Below, piece by piece: positions 36,286 to 45,836 of a DNA stretch of 64,000 nt. The notes below the pieces were generated by a model. It ran no database searches. It had not been told where the DNA came from and was given only the letters and a program-made list of their open reading frames with translations. How positions within the stretch are numbered: the stretch's first letter is position 1; every line of letters begins with the position of its first letter. The translations under genes were made by a program, and so were the position numbers. Origin of the DNA: Nocardioides marmorisolisilvae (GTDB lineage: Bacteria > Actinomycetota > Actinomycetes > Propionibacteriales > Nocardioidaceae). The stretch lies in the NCBI RefSeq assembly GCF_003725775.1, contig NZ_RJSG01000002.1:434001-498000 (forward strand), in the 5' to 3' direction.

Positions 36286-37311
36286 GTGGCCGCGGTCTTC
36301 GACGACGGCCTCCTCGACGACGAGGACGCGCTGCGCTCCGCCGAGCCGGTCCTGCGGAACCTGGCCGAGGGCGGTGCCCGGGTACGCCGCGAGGCGGTCT
36401 CGGCCGCCGACTCCGTGGCCGAGACGGTGGCCCGCCTCGGCGGGACCCAGCCGCGCGCGGTGCTCGCCGCCGGGCCCGACTCGCGCCTCCTGCGCGCCGT
36501 GCTCGAGCCGGTCTGCCCGGTGCCGTTCGTCGCCTGGCCGGGTGCCGGACTGCCGGGCTGGGCCGGAGCCCTGGACCTGGTGGTCGTGCTCGCGCCCGAG
36601 GGGTCGGACCCGGCCACCGCCGCCGGGGTGGCCGAGGCGAACCGCCGGGGTTGCCCCCTGGTCGTCGCCACTCCCGAGGACTCGCTGGTGGGCCGGCACG
36701 TCCCCGGTCGTGATGCGACGCTGCTGCCCACGGTCACCGGTGACCAGCTCGCCACCGCGACGGTGATGCTCGACCTGCTCGACCGGCTGGCGCTGGGCCC
36801 GGACACCGATCCCGAGGTCGTGGCCACCGCGCTCGACGACGTCGCCGTCAGCTGCGGTCCGTTCCGGGACCTGGCCGTGAACCCGGCCAAGCTGCTGGCC
36901 AGCGGGATCGCGGAGACCAGCCCGTTGCTGTGGGGCGGAACCGTGCTGGCCGCCCGGGCAGCGCGCCGGGTCGCCGAGTCGGTGCGCCGCTCCACGGGCC
37001 GGGCCGCGCTGGCCGCCGACGCCGAGCACCTGCTGCCGGTGATCGCCGCCGCCCCGCAGTCCGACGTGTTCGCCGACCCCTTCGCGGACGACGGTGCGGA
37101 CCTCCGCCCGTCCCTGGTGATCCTCGACGACGGCTCGCCGGACCCGGTGGTGGCCGAGACCCGCGCCCGGCTCCAGGCCCAGGCCGACGCGACCGGCGTC
37201 CGGGTCGAGACGGTGACGACCGAGGCCGACGGCGACGTGGCCCGCTACGCCAGCCTGCTGGCGACGGGGAACTTCGCGGCCCGCTACCTGGAGATCGGGC
37301 TCTCCGGCTAG
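36286..37311 (+). CDS. SIS-domain phosphoglucose/phosphomannose isomerase-like protein
   Basis: A 341-residue protein with an N-terminal SIS-like domain ([17 protein letters not shown], then [33 protein letters not shown]) and a C-terminal PGI/PMI-type half ([21 protein letters not shown]). It should interconvert fructose-6-phosphate with mannose- or glucose-6-phosphate and so feed manB. The active-site residues are poorly conserved to the eye, so activity is likely but not proved. The GTG start follows the Trm112-like stop by three bases. Confidence 0.8.
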   Translation: MAAVFDDGLLDDEDALRSAEPVLRNLAEGGARVRREAVSAADSVAETVARLGGTQPRAVLAAGPDSRLLRAVLEPVCPVPFVAWPGAGLPGWAGALDLVVVLAPEGSDPATAAGVAEANRRGCPLVVATPEDSLVGRHVPGRDATLLPTVTGDQLATATVMLDLLDRLALGPDTDPEVVATALDDVAVSCGPFRDLAVNPAKLLASGIAETSPLLWGGTVLAARAARRVAESVRRSTGRAALAADAEHLLPVIAAAPQSDVFADPFADDGADLRPSLVILDDGSPDPVVAETRARLQAQADATGVRVETVTTEADGDVARYASLLATGNFAARYLEIGLSG

Positions 37312-37321
37312 GACGCTCCGG

Positions 37322-38272
37322 TCAGTGCTCGGTGCCGCCGACCGGGAGCACGTGCATCACCGCGACGGCGGCCGCACCGACCAGCAGGCCGACGACGGCG
37401 GAGGCGAGGGTGTTCGTCAGCCAGCCCCACACCCCGGCCGCGAAGTGAAGCGCGTGCTCGACCTCGTGCTGCAGGTGGTGCACCAGGTCGTACGGGCCGT
37501 GCCAGCCGAGGTCGTCGAGACCCGCGACGATGATGTGCCCGCCGACCCAGAGCATCGCCGCCACGCCGACGGTGGCGATCACCGAGAGCAGCACCGGCAT
37601 CGCGCGGACCAGGCCGCGTCCGACGGCCTGGCGGGCGGCCGAGCCGCGCTGGGCCAGGTGCAGGCCGAAGTCGTCCATCTTCACGATCAGCGCGACCACG
37701 CCGTAGACCAGGACGGTGATCGCGACCGCGACGACCACCAGGATCGCCGCGCGGGACAGGAACGGCTCGTCGGAGACCTCGTTGAGGGCGATCACCATGA
37801 TCTCGGCGGAGAGGATGAAGTCGGTCCGTACCGCGCCGGTGATGACCTCCTCCTCGGCGTCGGCGTCGAGGTGCTCCTTGACCTCCTCGACGCTGTCGCC
37901 CGCGTGGTCGCCGTGGCCCGAGACGCGCTCCCAGATCTTCTCGGCGCCCTCGTAGCAGAGGTAGGTGCCGCCGACCATGAGCAGCGGGGTCAGCAGGAAG
38001 TCGGCGAACTGGCTCAGCAGCAGGGCCGCCGGGAGGATGAAGAGCAGCTTGTTGCGCAGCGAACCCGTCGCGATCCGCTTGATGATCGGGACCTCGCGGT
38101 GGGCGGCCACGCCCTGCACGTACTGGGGGGTCACGGCGGTGTCGTCGACGACCACGCCGGCCGCCTTCGCGCTCGCCCGCCCGGCCGCGGCGCCCACGTC
38201 GTCGACCGAGGCGGCGGCCAGCTTGGCCAGCGCGGCGACGTCGTCGAGGAGACCGAACAATCCTGCACTCAC
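37322..38272 (-). CDS. DUF808 family inner-membrane protein
   Basis: A 316-residue YedI-like protein: an N-terminal soluble part ([22 protein letters not shown]) with the family's [10 protein letters not shown], then several hydrophobic segments (about 75-110, 165-190, 230-250 and 280-305). Function unknown; some relatives are proposed transporters. GTG 38272 has TAGCCT ending six bases upstream (38279-38284, minus strand). Convergent with the isomerase gene and divergent from ahcY. Confidence 0.87.
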   Translation of the reverse strand: MSAGLFGLLDDVAALAKLAAASVDDVGAAAGRASAKAAGVVVDDTAVTPQYVQGVAAHREVPIIKRIATGSLRNKLLFILPAALLLSQFADFLLTPLLMVGGTYLCYEGAEKIWERVSGHGDHAGDSVEEVKEHLDADAEEEVITGAVRTDFILSAEIMVIALNEVSDEPFLSRAAILVVVAVAITVLVYGVVALIVKMDDFGLHLAQRGSAARQAVGRGLVRAMPVLLSVIATVGVAAMLWVGGHIIVAGLDDLGWHGPYDLVHHLQHEVEHALHFAAGVWGWLTNTLASAVVGLLVGAAAVAVMHVLPVGGTEH

Positions 38273-38278
38273 GCGCGC

Positions 38279-38284
38279 AGGCTA
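38279..38284 (-). promoter_or_regulatory. -10 hexamer TAGCCT before the DUF808 gene
   Basis: TAGCCT on the minus strand ends six bases before the GTG at 38272. Confidence 0.4.
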
Positions 38285-38339
38285 CCGGGTACGATGAAGG
38301 CCGCGCCTCGCGCACGAGATCGTGGCCAGACGCCTTGCA

Positions 38340-38353
38340 CAGGTTCCAACCTG
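38340..38353. promoter_or_regulatory. Palindrome CAGGTTCCAACCTG in the ahcY leader
   Basis: A perfect inverted repeat with 6-bp arms around CC, about 48 bases before the ahcY ATG. It could be an operator or a small RNA hairpin. The 5' region from 38285 to 38401 otherwise shows no recognised riboswitch. Confidence 0.35.
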
Positions 38354-38401
38354 TCTATCCAGTCTCGAACGAACCCTCTACAACCATGCAAGGAATCCAC
38401 C

Positions 38402-39841
38402 ATGGACTACAAGGTCGCTGACCTTTCCCTGGCCACGTTCGGCCGCAAGGAGCTCACCCTCGCCGAGCACGAGATGCCCGGCCTGATGGAGATGCGTCGT
38501 CGCTACGGCGCCTCGCAGCCGCTCAAGGGCGCCCGCATCGCCGGCTCGCTGCACATGACCATCCAGACCGGTGTCCTCATCGAGACGCTGACCGCGCTCG
38601 GTGCCGACGTCCGCTGGGCCACCTGCAACATCTTCTCGACCCAGGACCACGCGGCCGCCGCGGTCGTCGTCGGTAACGGCACGGTCGACGCACCGGCCGG
38701 TACGCCGGTCTTCGCCTGGAAGGGCGAGTCCCTGGCGGAGTACTGGGACGAGGCCGAGAAGGTCTTCCAGTTCAAGGACTCCGAGGGCAACCCGATCGGC
38801 CCGAACATGATCCTCGACGACGGTGGCGACATCACGCTGCTCGTCCACAAGGGCACCGAGTTCGAGAAGGCCGGTGCCGTCCCGGGCCAGGACTCGACCG
38901 ACAACGAGGAGTACAAGGAGGTCCTCCGGGTCCTCGCCCGCTCGCTCGAGAACGACGCGACGTACTGGACCAACATCGGCGCCGGCATCAAGGGCGTCAC
39001 CGAGGAGACCACCACCGGTGTCCTGCGCCTGTACGACCGCTTCAAGGACGGCTCGCTGCTGTTCCCGGCGATCAACGTCAACGACTCGGTGACCAAGTCG
39101 AAGTTCGACAACAAGTACGGCTGCCGCCACTCGCTGATCGACGGCATCAACCGCGGCACCGACGTGATGATCGCCGGCAAGACCGCCGTCATCTGCGGCT
39201 ACGGCGACGTGGGCAAGGGCTCCGCGGAGTCGCTGCGCGGCCAGGGTGCGCGCGTCATCGTCACCGAGATCGACCCGATCTGCGCGCTGCAGGCGGCGAT
39301 GGACGGCTACGAGGTCAAGCGCCTGGAGTCGGTCGTCGACTTCGCCGACATCTTCATCACCACGACGGGCAACTTCGACATCATCCGGGTCGAGCACTTC
39401 CAGCGGATGAAGAACCAGGCGATCGTCGGCAACATCGGTCACTTCGACAACGAGATCGACATGGCCGGCCTGGCGAAGATCGAGGGCATCGTCAAGGACG
39501 AGATCAAGCCCCAGGTCCACCAGTGGATCTTCCCCGACGGCAAGAAGATCATCGTGCTCTCCGAGGGTCGTCTGCTGAACCTCGGCAACGCGACCGGTCA
39601 CCCGTCGTTCGTGATGTCGAACTCCTTCACCAACCAGGTGCTGGCGCAGATCGAGATCTTCACCAAGCTCGAGGAGTACCCGATCGGCGTCTACGTGCTG
39701 CCCAAGCACCTGGACGAGGAGGTCGCCCGGCTGCACCTCGACGCGATCGGCGTCGAGCTGACCGAGCTGACCCAGGCGCAGGCCGACTACCTGGGCGTTC
39801 CCGTCGAGGGACCGTTCAAGTCGGACCACTACCGCTACTGA
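38402..39841 (+). CDS. ahcY: Adenosylhomocysteinase
   Basis: A 479-residue NAD-dependent enzyme splitting S-adenosylhomocysteine into adenosine and homocysteine, which relieves inhibition of methyltransferases. Visible are [15 protein letters not shown], the NAD loop [31 protein letters not shown] and the C-terminal [11 protein letters not shown] that closes over NAD of the partner subunit. The ATG at 38402 with AAGGA seven bases upstream is chosen; the open frame runs far upstream without homology. mtrA follows after 30 bases. Confidence 0.97.
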   Translation: MDYKVADLSLATFGRKELTLAEHEMPGLMEMRRRYGASQPLKGARIAGSLHMTIQTGVLIETLTALGADVRWATCNIFSTQDHAAAAVVVGNGTVDAPAGTPVFAWKGESLAEYWDEAEKVFQFKDSEGNPIGPNMILDDGGDITLLVHKGTEFEKAGAVPGQDSTDNEEYKEVLRVLARSLENDATYWTNIGAGIKGVTEETTTGVLRLYDRFKDGSLLFPAINVNDSVTKSKFDNKYGCRHSLIDGINRGTDVMIAGKTAVICGYGDVGKGSAESLRGQGARVIVTEIDPICALQAAMDGYEVKRLESVVDFADIFITTTGNFDIIRVEHFQRMKNQAIVGNIGHFDNEIDMAGLAKIEGIVKDEIKPQVHQWIFPDGKKIIVLSEGRLLNLGNATGHPSFVMSNSFTNQVLAQIEIFTKLEEYPIGVYVLPKHLDEEVARLHLDAIGVELTELTQAQADYLGVPVEGPFKSDHYRY

Positions 39842-39850
39842 TCAGGCGAA

Positions 39851-39877
39851 GTAACCAGAAGTGACCCAGAAGTGACC
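39851..39877 (+). promoter_or_regulatory. Three direct repeats GT(A/G)ACC at 10-11 bp spacing before mtrA
   Basis: GTAACC (39851), GTGACC (39861) and GTGACC (39872) form a helically phased direct-repeat array in the ahcY-mtrA gap, the last unit containing the mtrA start. OmpR-family regulators such as MtrA bind repeats spaced about one turn apart, so autoregulation is proposed. Confidence 0.5.
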
Positions 39878-40636
39878 CAGCAGGACCAGGTCGGTAAGGC
39901 GCGCATCCTCGTCGTCGACGACGATGCCGCGCTCGCCGAGATGCTGACGCTCGTACTGCACAACGAGGGTTTCCAGAGCCGCATCGTCGGCCGCGGGGAC
40001 GAGGCCCACGGGGCGTTCCTCGAGTACAAGCCCGACCTGGTCCTGCTGGACCTCATGCTCCCCGGCACCGACGGGATCGAGGTGTGCCGGCAGATCCGGG
40101 CGACACCCGGTCCCAACTCCGGGGTGCCGATCGTGATGCTGACCGCCAAGTCCGACACCGTCGACGTGGTGGTGGGGCTGGAGTCCGGCGCGGACGACTA
40201 CGTCGCCAAGCCGTTCAAGCCCAAGGAGCTGATCGCTCGCATCCGCGCCCGGATGCGGCACTTCGAGTCGCCGGCTCCGGAGCTCATCCGGGTCGGCGAC
40301 CTCCAGGTCGACGTCGCCGGTCACAGCGTGACCCGCGGCCCCGGCGGGGAGGCCATCGCGCTCACCCCGCTGGAATTCGACCTGCTCGTCTGCCTGGCGC
40401 GCAAGCCGTGGCAGGTGTTCACTCGGGAGATGCTGCTCGAACAGGTCTGGGGCTACCGGCACGCCGCCGACACCCGGCTGGTGAACGTGCACGTCCAGCG
40501 CCTGCGGGCCAAGATCGAGCACGACCCCGAGAACCCCGCGATCGTGGTGACGGTCCGCGGCGTCGGCTACAAGGCGGGCAGCCCCGGGCACGACGGCGCG
40601 ACCGGCGACGACCACGATGGCGACCTCGCCGGCTGA
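39872..40636 (+). CDS. mtrA: Two-component response regulator MtrA
   Basis: A 254-residue OmpR-family regulator. The receiver domain (about residues 10-122) has the acidic triad VVDDD, phospho-acceptor Asp60 (LLDLMLPG) and Lys in YVAKPFKPKEL; the winged-helix domain (about 135-235) has LTPLEFDLL and RLVNVHVQRLRAKIE. In actinobacteria MtrA controls cell-wall hydrolases, division and replication genes. No clear Shine-Dalgarno precedes the GTG. The 3' end overlaps mtrB by 20 bases. Confidence 0.96.
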   Translation: MTQQDQVGKARILVVDDDAALAEMLTLVLHNEGFQSRIVGRGDEAHGAFLEYKPDLVLLDLMLPGTDGIEVCRQIRATPGPNSGVPIVMLTAKSDTVDVVVGLESGADDYVAKPFKPKELIARIRARMRHFESPAPELIRVGDLQVDVAGHSVTRGPGGEAIALTPLEFDLLVCLARKPWQVFTREMLLEQVWGYRHAADTRLVNVHVQRLRAKIEHDPENPAIVVTVRGVGYKAGSPGHDGATGDDHDGDLAG

Positions 40637-42227
40637 CCTGCGCCGCGCTCTGGGTGGTGCCTTCACCTTCTGGCGGCGCTCGATCCGCACCCGCGTCGTG
40701 GTGGCGATCGTGCTGCTCGGCGCCCTGGTCGCGGGCTCGGTCGGCCTGCTGCTGATGCAGCAGATCACCGACGGCCTGGTCCGTTCCCGGGTCAGCGCCG
40801 CGGTCTCCGAGGCCGGCAGCGAGACCGCCACCGCACGGGACAAGCTCGGGCAGGCCGGCAGCAGCGACTTCGACCCCTCCACGCAGCTGCGCCAGCTGGT
40901 CGAGAGCCTGGTCGCCCGCGGTGACGAGCGCGGCTTCAAGGTCGTGGTCCTCGGCCCGATCGGGTCCTCCTCGGACCCGGACCCGGCCACCGGCATCCGG
41001 ACCACCCCGGGCATCTCCGCGGACAGCGTGCCGACCAAGCTGCGCACGGTGGTCGAGCGATCCAGCCGGACCGCCTGGACGTACACCCGGGTGCGCACCC
41101 TGTCCCAGAACCCCGGCCAGGGCACGCCGGCCGTCGTCGTCGGCTCGCGCGTCGTGCTGCCCTCGGACGGGGGCACCTACACGCTCTACTACCTCTTCGA
41201 GATGCGCGAGGAGCAGCGCACGCTGAACCTGGTGCGCGGTTCGTTGCTGACCTCCGGGGTGCTCCTGCTGCTGCTCACCGCCGGCGTCGTGTTCCTGGTG
41301 ACCCGGCAGGTGATCACCCCGGTGCGGCTCGCGCGCCGCGTCGCCGAGCGGATCGCCTCGGGCCGCCTGGAGGAACGCATGCACGTCCAGGGCGAGGACG
41401 ACATCGCCCGCCTCGGCACGTCCTTCAACCAGATGGCCGACGCGCTGCAGCAGCAGATCCGCCAGCTCGTCGACCTCTCGCGCGTCCAGCGCCAGTTCGT
41501 CTCCGACGTCTCCCACGAGCTGCGGACCCCGCTGACCACGGTGCGGATGGCCGGCGACGTGCTGCACGACTCCCGGGCCGGGTTCGACCCGGTGACCGCG
41601 CGGGCGGCCGAGCTCCTCCAGAAGGAGCTGGACCGCTTCGAGAACCTGCTCGCCGACCTGCTCGAGATCAGCCGGTTCGACGCGGGCGCGGCGGGGCTCG
41701 AGCTGTCCGAGGTGAATCTGGTCGACCTGGCCCACCGGGTGGTGGAGGCCTCCGACCCGGTCGCCCGCGGCCGCGGCGTGGAGCTGCAGCTGGTCGCTCC
41801 CGACCCCTGCGTGGCCGAGATCGACGAGCGTCGCATCGAGCGGGTCCTGCGCAACCTGGTCGCGAACGCGATCGACCACGCCGACGTCCGGGGCGACGCG
41901 CGGGTCGTCGTCACGGTCAAGGGCGACGCCCACGCGGCTGCCATCACCGTGCGCGACTACGGCGTCGGCCTGGCGCCGAACCAGCTGCAGATGGTCTTCA
42001 ACCGCTTCTGGCGGGCCGACCCCGCCCGGGCCCGGACGACCGGCGGCACCGGGCTCGGTCTGGCGATCTCGCTCGAGGACGCCCAGCTGCACGGTGGCTG
42101 GCTCCAGGTCTGGGGTGCTCCGGACGCGGGAGCCCAGTTCCGGGTCACCGTGCCCCGGCGCGCCGGCGACCCGCTCGGGCACAGCCCGCTGCCGCTGATC
42201 CCTGCCGACGCTGAGGTGACCTCGTGA
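40617..42227 (+). CDS. mtrB: Sensor histidine kinase MtrB
   Basis: A 536-residue membrane kinase, the partner of MtrA. Two transmembrane helices (about residues 27-48 and 208-228) flank an extracytoplasmic sensor of about 160 residues. A HAMP domain follows (about 230-282), then the phospho-acceptor His300 in SDVSHELRTP and the ATPase domain with NLVANAIDHA, DYGVGL and GGTGLGLAIS. It overlaps mtrA by 20 bases and lpqB by four, so the three are co-produced. Confidence 0.96.
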   Translation: MATSPADLRRALGGAFTFWRRSIRTRVVVAIVLLGALVAGSVGLLLMQQITDGLVRSRVSAAVSEAGSETATARDKLGQAGSSDFDPSTQLRQLVESLVARGDERGFKVVVLGPIGSSSDPDPATGIRTTPGISADSVPTKLRTVVERSSRTAWTYTRVRTLSQNPGQGTPAVVVGSRVVLPSDGGTYTLYYLFEMREEQRTLNLVRGSLLTSGVLLLLLTAGVVFLVTRQVITPVRLARRVAERIASGRLEERMHVQGEDDIARLGTSFNQMADALQQQIRQLVDLSRVQRQFVSDVSHELRTPLTTVRMAGDVLHDSRAGFDPVTARAAELLQKELDRFENLLADLLEISRFDAGAAGLELSEVNLVDLAHRVVEASDPVARGRGVELQLVAPDPCVAEIDERRIERVLRNLVANAIDHADVRGDARVVVTVKGDAHAAAITVRDYGVGLAPNQLQMVFNRFWRADPARARTTGGTGLGLAISLEDAQLHGGWLQVWGAPDAGAQFRVTVPRRAGDPLGHSPLPLIPADAEVTS

Positions 42228-43975
42228 GACGCCCTTCCGGACTCGTCGGCCTGCTGGCCGCGGTGCTGCTCGCGGCCGGGTGCAGCACGCTCCCGACGAG
42301 CGGCGAGGTGCACTCGCGTCCGGACGTGGACGCCGGTGGTCCGGGGCAGGCGCCGTACTTCGTGCCTCCGGGGCCGACGAAGGGCGACGACCGTGCGGGA
42401 GTGGTTCGCGGCTTCCTGCTCGCGATGCAGGCCAACCCGCCGAGCATCGTGGTGGCCCGGCAGTTCCTCTCCGAGCGGGCCCACTGGCAGCCGGACCAGG
42501 GGACCGTCATCTACAACACCTCCACGGTCGAGCCCACCGCTGACAGCGTGGTCGCCCGGTTGGGGGACGCGCACCGGCTCGGCCCGTCCGGTGTCTGGGA
42601 ACCGGGCGACGGAGCGACCACCACCTCGGTGGAGTTCCGGCTGACCCAGGAGGACGGCGAGTGGCGGATCGACAACCCGCCCGACGAGCTGGCGGTGCCG
42701 GCGACGTACTTCCCGAGCCTGTTCGTGCCCTTCACGCTGTACTTCTTCGACCGCACCGGGACCGTGCTGGTGCCCCGTCGGGTCTACGTCCCGCGCGGGG
42801 AGCAGACCGCGACGAACCTGGTGCGCGGCTTGCTGGCAGGTCCCGGTTCGGCCCTGGACGACGTGGCGGTCAGCGCGTTCCCGCCCCGGACCACCCTCGA
42901 CCTCGCGGTGACGGTCGACGACTCGGGTCTGGCCGAGGTGCCGCTGGGACCGCGCAGCCTGCGGATGACCCGGGTCGAGATGACCCGGGTCATCGCCGAG
43001 CTCTCCCGCACGCTGCGCCAGGTCCCGGGGATCAACCGGCTGCGGCTGACGGTCGACGGCTCACCGCTGACGCTGCCCGACGGCCAGACCGACACCAGCG
43101 TGAACTCCGGGTCGGAGCTCGATCCGGTGATCGCCAACTCGCACGACGTGGTCGGCATCGTCGGGCGCCGGGTGGTGCTCGACGACGACGGCACCATCGG
43201 TCCGATCGGCGGCCCGTTCGGCACGCAGGGCTTCTCGCTGCGCTCGGTGGCCCTCGACATCGAGCGGCACCGCGTGGCGGCGGTGGCCGGCAACGGCCGG
43301 CGGCTGTACCTGGCGGCCGACCAGGGTTCGACCTCGGCGACGAAGGTGCGCACCGCGGTCACCGGTACCAACCTGCTGCGACCGGTGTTCGACCGCTTCG
43401 GCCGGCTCTGGACGATCGACCGGACCCCGAGCGGCGCGGTGGTGCACGTGTACTCGGGCGGACGCGATCGGGTGCTGCCGGTGACCGGGGTCAGCGGCCG
43501 CGGCATCTCCGCCTTCACCGTCACCCGCGACGGCGCGCGCTTCGTGGCGACGCTCGCCGGCGGCACCGCGCCGACGGTGCTGGTCGGCAACGTCGTCCGG
43601 TCCGCCGGCGGCAGCGTGCAGCGTGTCAGCGGAATCAGCGCGGTGACCGTCCCCGGCGTCGACCTCGGGCCGGCCCTCGACGTGGCCCAGGACTCGGCGA
43701 CCACGGTCGCGGTGCTCGTGCAGTCCGCGTCCCGCTCGGGCCGGGTGATCTCCGTGGAGCTGGACGGCTCACCCGGGGTGCCGGGCTCCGACCCGGACGT
43801 CGTCCCGGGGTTGATGGTCGGCCTGCTCGGCAGCCCGGACCCGAACGACCCGCTCCGGGTGGTCACCAAGGATCCCGGACAGCCTGATCGACCCGGCAAG
43901 CTGCTCGAGCTGACCGACGCCGGCCAGTGGGTCCCCTCGGCCTCCAACTTCCTCGCAGCGGCGTACCCGCAGTAG
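42224..43975 (+). CDS. lpqB: Lipoprotein LpqB, MtrAB modulator
   Basis: A 583-residue lipoprotein. The signal peptide ends in LLAAGC with Cys20 as the lipidated residue. A GerMN-type domain (about 190-290) is followed by a beta-propeller-like C-terminal half (FDRFGRLWTIDRTPSGAVV). In mycobacteria LpqB binds the outer domain of MtrB and tunes MtrA phosphorylation. GTG 42224 overlaps the mtrB stop (GTGA). The mtrA-mtrB-lpqB order is the classical one. Confidence 0.95.
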   Translation: MRRPSGLVGLLAAVLLAAGCSTLPTSGEVHSRPDVDAGGPGQAPYFVPPGPTKGDDRAGVVRGFLLAMQANPPSIVVARQFLSERAHWQPDQGTVIYNTSTVEPTADSVVARLGDAHRLGPSGVWEPGDGATTTSVEFRLTQEDGEWRIDNPPDELAVPATYFPSLFVPFTLYFFDRTGTVLVPRRVYVPRGEQTATNLVRGLLAGPGSALDDVAVSAFPPRTTLDLAVTVDDSGLAEVPLGPRSLRMTRVEMTRVIAELSRTLRQVPGINRLRLTVDGSPLTLPDGQTDTSVNSGSELDPVIANSHDVVGIVGRRVVLDDDGTIGPIGGPFGTQGFSLRSVALDIERHRVAAVAGNGRRLYLAADQGSTSATKVRTAVTGTNLLRPVFDRFGRLWTIDRTPSGAVVHVYSGGRDRVLPVTGVSGRGISAFTVTRDGARFVATLAGGTAPTVLVGNVVRSAGGSVQRVSGISAVTVPGVDLGPALDVAQDSATTVAVLVQSASRSGRVISVELDGSPGVPGSDPDVVPGLMVGLLGSPDPNDPLRVVTKDPGQPDRPGKLLELTDAGQWVPSASNFLAAAYPQ

Positions 43976-44035
43976 TTCTGCACAGGCTACGGGGGACCGC
44001 TGGCGCCGGGGAGGCCGTGCCGGCACCCTCCCGGG

Positions 44036-44758
44036 ATGCGTGACGCGTTCGCCGACCTGCTGCTCGGTGGCTGCTGCGCGGGCTGCGGAGGGGCTGGGCG
44101 GGTGCTGTGCCGGGACTGCGCCGACAGGCTCCCGTACGGCGGGCACCTGACCCGTCCGGACCCGGCGCCGGCCGGACTTCCCGCGGTCCTGGCCGCGGGG
44201 GAGTACGCCGATCCGCTGCGCCGGCTCGTGCTGGCGCACAAGGAGCGGCAGGCGTTCGGGCTCACCGCTCCGCTCGGCTGTGTGCTCGCCTCGGTGCTGG
44301 TCGACGCGGCCGACCTCCTCGCCGCGCCGCGCGAGGCGTTGCTCGTCCTGGTGCCGGTGCCCTCCGCGCCCGCGGCGACCCGGAGGCGCGGGCACGACCC
44401 GGTGCTCCGGATGGTGCGGAGCGCTGCCGGCGCGCTGGCCGCCGCCGGGCGGCCGGTCACGGTGGCCCGGATGCTCCGGGTCGTCCAGCCGGTCGCCGAC
44501 CAGGCCGGTCTGGACGCCGAGGCGCGTGCGGCCAACCTGGCCGGCCGCCTCGGCGTCGGTCCTCGGGCGCACCGAGCGCTCGCGGCACGTTCAGCCCACG
44601 CGGCGGCCGGCGTCCTGGTGGTGCTCTGCGACGACGTGCTCACCACCGGCGCGACCCTGTCCGAGGCGCATCGGGCGCTGCGCGCGGTCGGCGTACCGGC
44701 CGCCGTTGCGGTGACGCTGGCGGCGACGCGTCGCCGATCGGCACCGAAGGTCCTTTGA
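44036..44758 (+). CDS. comF: ComF family phosphoribosyltransferase-like protein
   Basis: A 240-residue protein. An N-terminal zinc finger has Cys13/14, 17, 25 and 28 (CCAGCGG and LCRDCA). A type I phosphoribosyltransferase fold follows, with PRPP-binding VVLCDDVLTTGATL near the C terminus. In Gram-positive competence, ComF helps DNA uptake; in actinobacteria its job is unclear. A GC-rich imperfect hairpin covers the region just before the ATG. Position between lpqB and hpf is conserved. Confidence 0.9.
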   Translation: MRDAFADLLLGGCCAGCGGAGRVLCRDCADRLPYGGHLTRPDPAPAGLPAVLAAGEYADPLRRLVLAHKERQAFGLTAPLGCVLASVLVDAADLLAAPREALLVLVPVPSAPAATRRRGHDPVLRMVRSAAGALAAAGRPVTVARMLRVVQPVADQAGLDAEARAANLAGRLGVGPRAHRALAARSAHAAAGVLVVLCDDVLTTGATLSEAHRALRAVGVPAAVAVTLAATRRRSAPKVL

Positions 44759-44793
44759 TCGGCTGATCGCTACCGCTTTCTTTACCCTGCGGC

Positions 44794-44799
44794 TAACGT
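44794..44799 (+). promoter_or_regulatory. Candidate -10 TAACGT for the hpf transcript
   Basis: TAACGT, 36 bases after the comF stop, would start transcription near 44806 and give a leader of about 350 bases. No convincing -35 is seen. Confidence 0.35.
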
Positions 44800-44805
44800 C
44801 TGTAC

Positions 44806-45158
44806 ATGGAGTCCGTCCGGGTCCGTGGTTGCGTCAGGCAGGTGCCGGTCCGGGGATGTCTCCGGCCAGAACCAGCCCGACAAGCCGATGCCAGTCGCAG
44901 GCGAAACGGCCCACGTAAGACCAGGCAGGGTTCGTCCCTGGAGCGTCGATCACGGTGCGGCTTAGTCGTAAGTCCTGCCTCTTGCCCCACGTCAGACACG
45001 TGGACGCGAGGGAGAAGGCCAGTAGTGGCAGAAGCTGCGACCGTCTCAGCAGGCGGGTGTGGGGTAGAAGACCAGGTCGGCCGGACGGGCTCCACCTGAC
45101 GCTGCTCGAAGGTAGAACCAACGGGCGGGTTGAGCCGCCCCGACAACGGGAGGTCTGT
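44806..45158 (+). ncRNA. Long structured 5' leader (or small RNA) upstream of hpf
   Basis: The 400-base gap between comF and hpf holds no convincing gene. It contains several hairpins: CCGGGGA/TCTCCGG (44850-44865), CAGGG-TTCGT-CCCTG (44926-44940), CCACGT-CAGAC-ACGTGG (44987-45003) and GGGCGG/CCGCCC (45123-45140), the last ending eight bases before the ribosome-binding site GGGAGG. AGGCAGG at 44923-44929 can pair either locally or with CCTGCCT at 44974-44980, so two exclusive folds are possible. Stress-regulated control of hpf is an inference. Confidence 0.45.
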
Positions 45159-45773
45159 ATGGACGTTGTGGTCAGCAGTCGGCACTGCGAGGTCTCGGAG
45201 CGGTTCAGGGAGCACGTCGAGGACAAGCTCGGACGCCTGGAGAAGCACGATCACCGGATCATCCGCGTCGAGGTACTCCTGGAGCGCGAGCGCAACGCCC
45301 GCCAGCCCGAGCGCCAGGTACGCGTCGAGCTCACCGCGAAGTCGAAGGGCCCGATCCTGCGGGCCGAGGCCGCGGCCGAGGACAAGATGGCCGCGCTCGA
45401 CCTCGCCCTGGACAAGATGTCGGCGCAGATGCGCCGCGCTGCCGACCGCCGCAAGGTCCACCGCGGGCAGCACGCCCCCGAGTCCGTCCACCAGGCGATG
45501 GCTCGTGCCGAGAACGGGGTGAACGGGTCCGCCCCCGCCGAGGACCAGGTCGACCACGAGGTCGGCCCGGTCAGCATGGACGGCGACGGCCCGCTGGTCG
45601 TGCGCGAGAAGACCCACGCCGCCTCGGCGATCACGCTGGAGCAGGCGCTCTACGAGATGGAGCTCGTCGGGCACGATTTCTACCTGTTTGTGGACAAGGA
45701 GAGCGAGCGTCCCTCGGTCGTCTACCGCCGCAGGGGCTACGACTACGGGGTCATCTCTCTAGACCTGTCGTAA
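45159..45773 (+). CDS. hpf: Long-form ribosome hibernation promoting factor
   Basis: A 204-residue protein of the long HPF type. The N-terminal domain (about 1-100; VVVSSRHCEVSERFREHVEDKL) binds the 30S decoding centre, and after a linker the C-terminal domain (about 145-204; SAITLEQALYEMELVGHDFYLFVDKES) dimerises 70S ribosomes into inactive 100S particles. GGGAGG precedes the ATG by five bases. It has an unusually long leader. Confidence 0.95.
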   Translation: MDVVVSSRHCEVSERFREHVEDKLGRLEKHDHRIIRVEVLLERERNARQPERQVRVELTAKSKGPILRAEAAAEDKMAALDLALDKMSAQMRRAADRRKVHRGQHAPESVHQAMARAENGVNGSAPAEDQVDHEVGPVSMDGDGPLVVREKTHAASAITLEQALYEMELVGHDFYLFVDKESERPSVVYRRRGYDYGVISLDLS

Positions 45774-45824
45774 CCAGGCATAGCCCGTTCGGCTGATACC
45801 TGTGCACAAGTGGGTAGATCTGGG

Positions 45825-45830
45825 CATGAT
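45825..45830 (+). promoter_or_regulatory. -10 hexamer CATGAT before the response-regulator gene
   Basis: CATGAT ends six bases before the GTG at 45837 and supports that start over 45810 and over the ATG at 45849. Confidence 0.4.
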
Positions 45831-45836
45831 GCATCT

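Noticed and set aside
37325-38401. Upstream in-frame extension of ahcY by more than 350 codons
   Set aside because: It is antisense to the DUF808 gene, has no homology, and AAGGA precedes the ATG at 38402 that gives a normal AhcY N terminus.
38285-38401. S-adenosylhomocysteine riboswitch before ahcY
   Set aside because: The conserved core sequences of the SAH riboswitch that I know are not found; only a short palindrome is seen.
44806-45099. 97-codon frame in the comF-hpf gap starting MESVRVRG
   Set aside because: Composition is unlike neighbouring genes (Cys and Arg rich, poor codon phase), there is no ribosome-binding site and the region is better explained as structured RNA leader.
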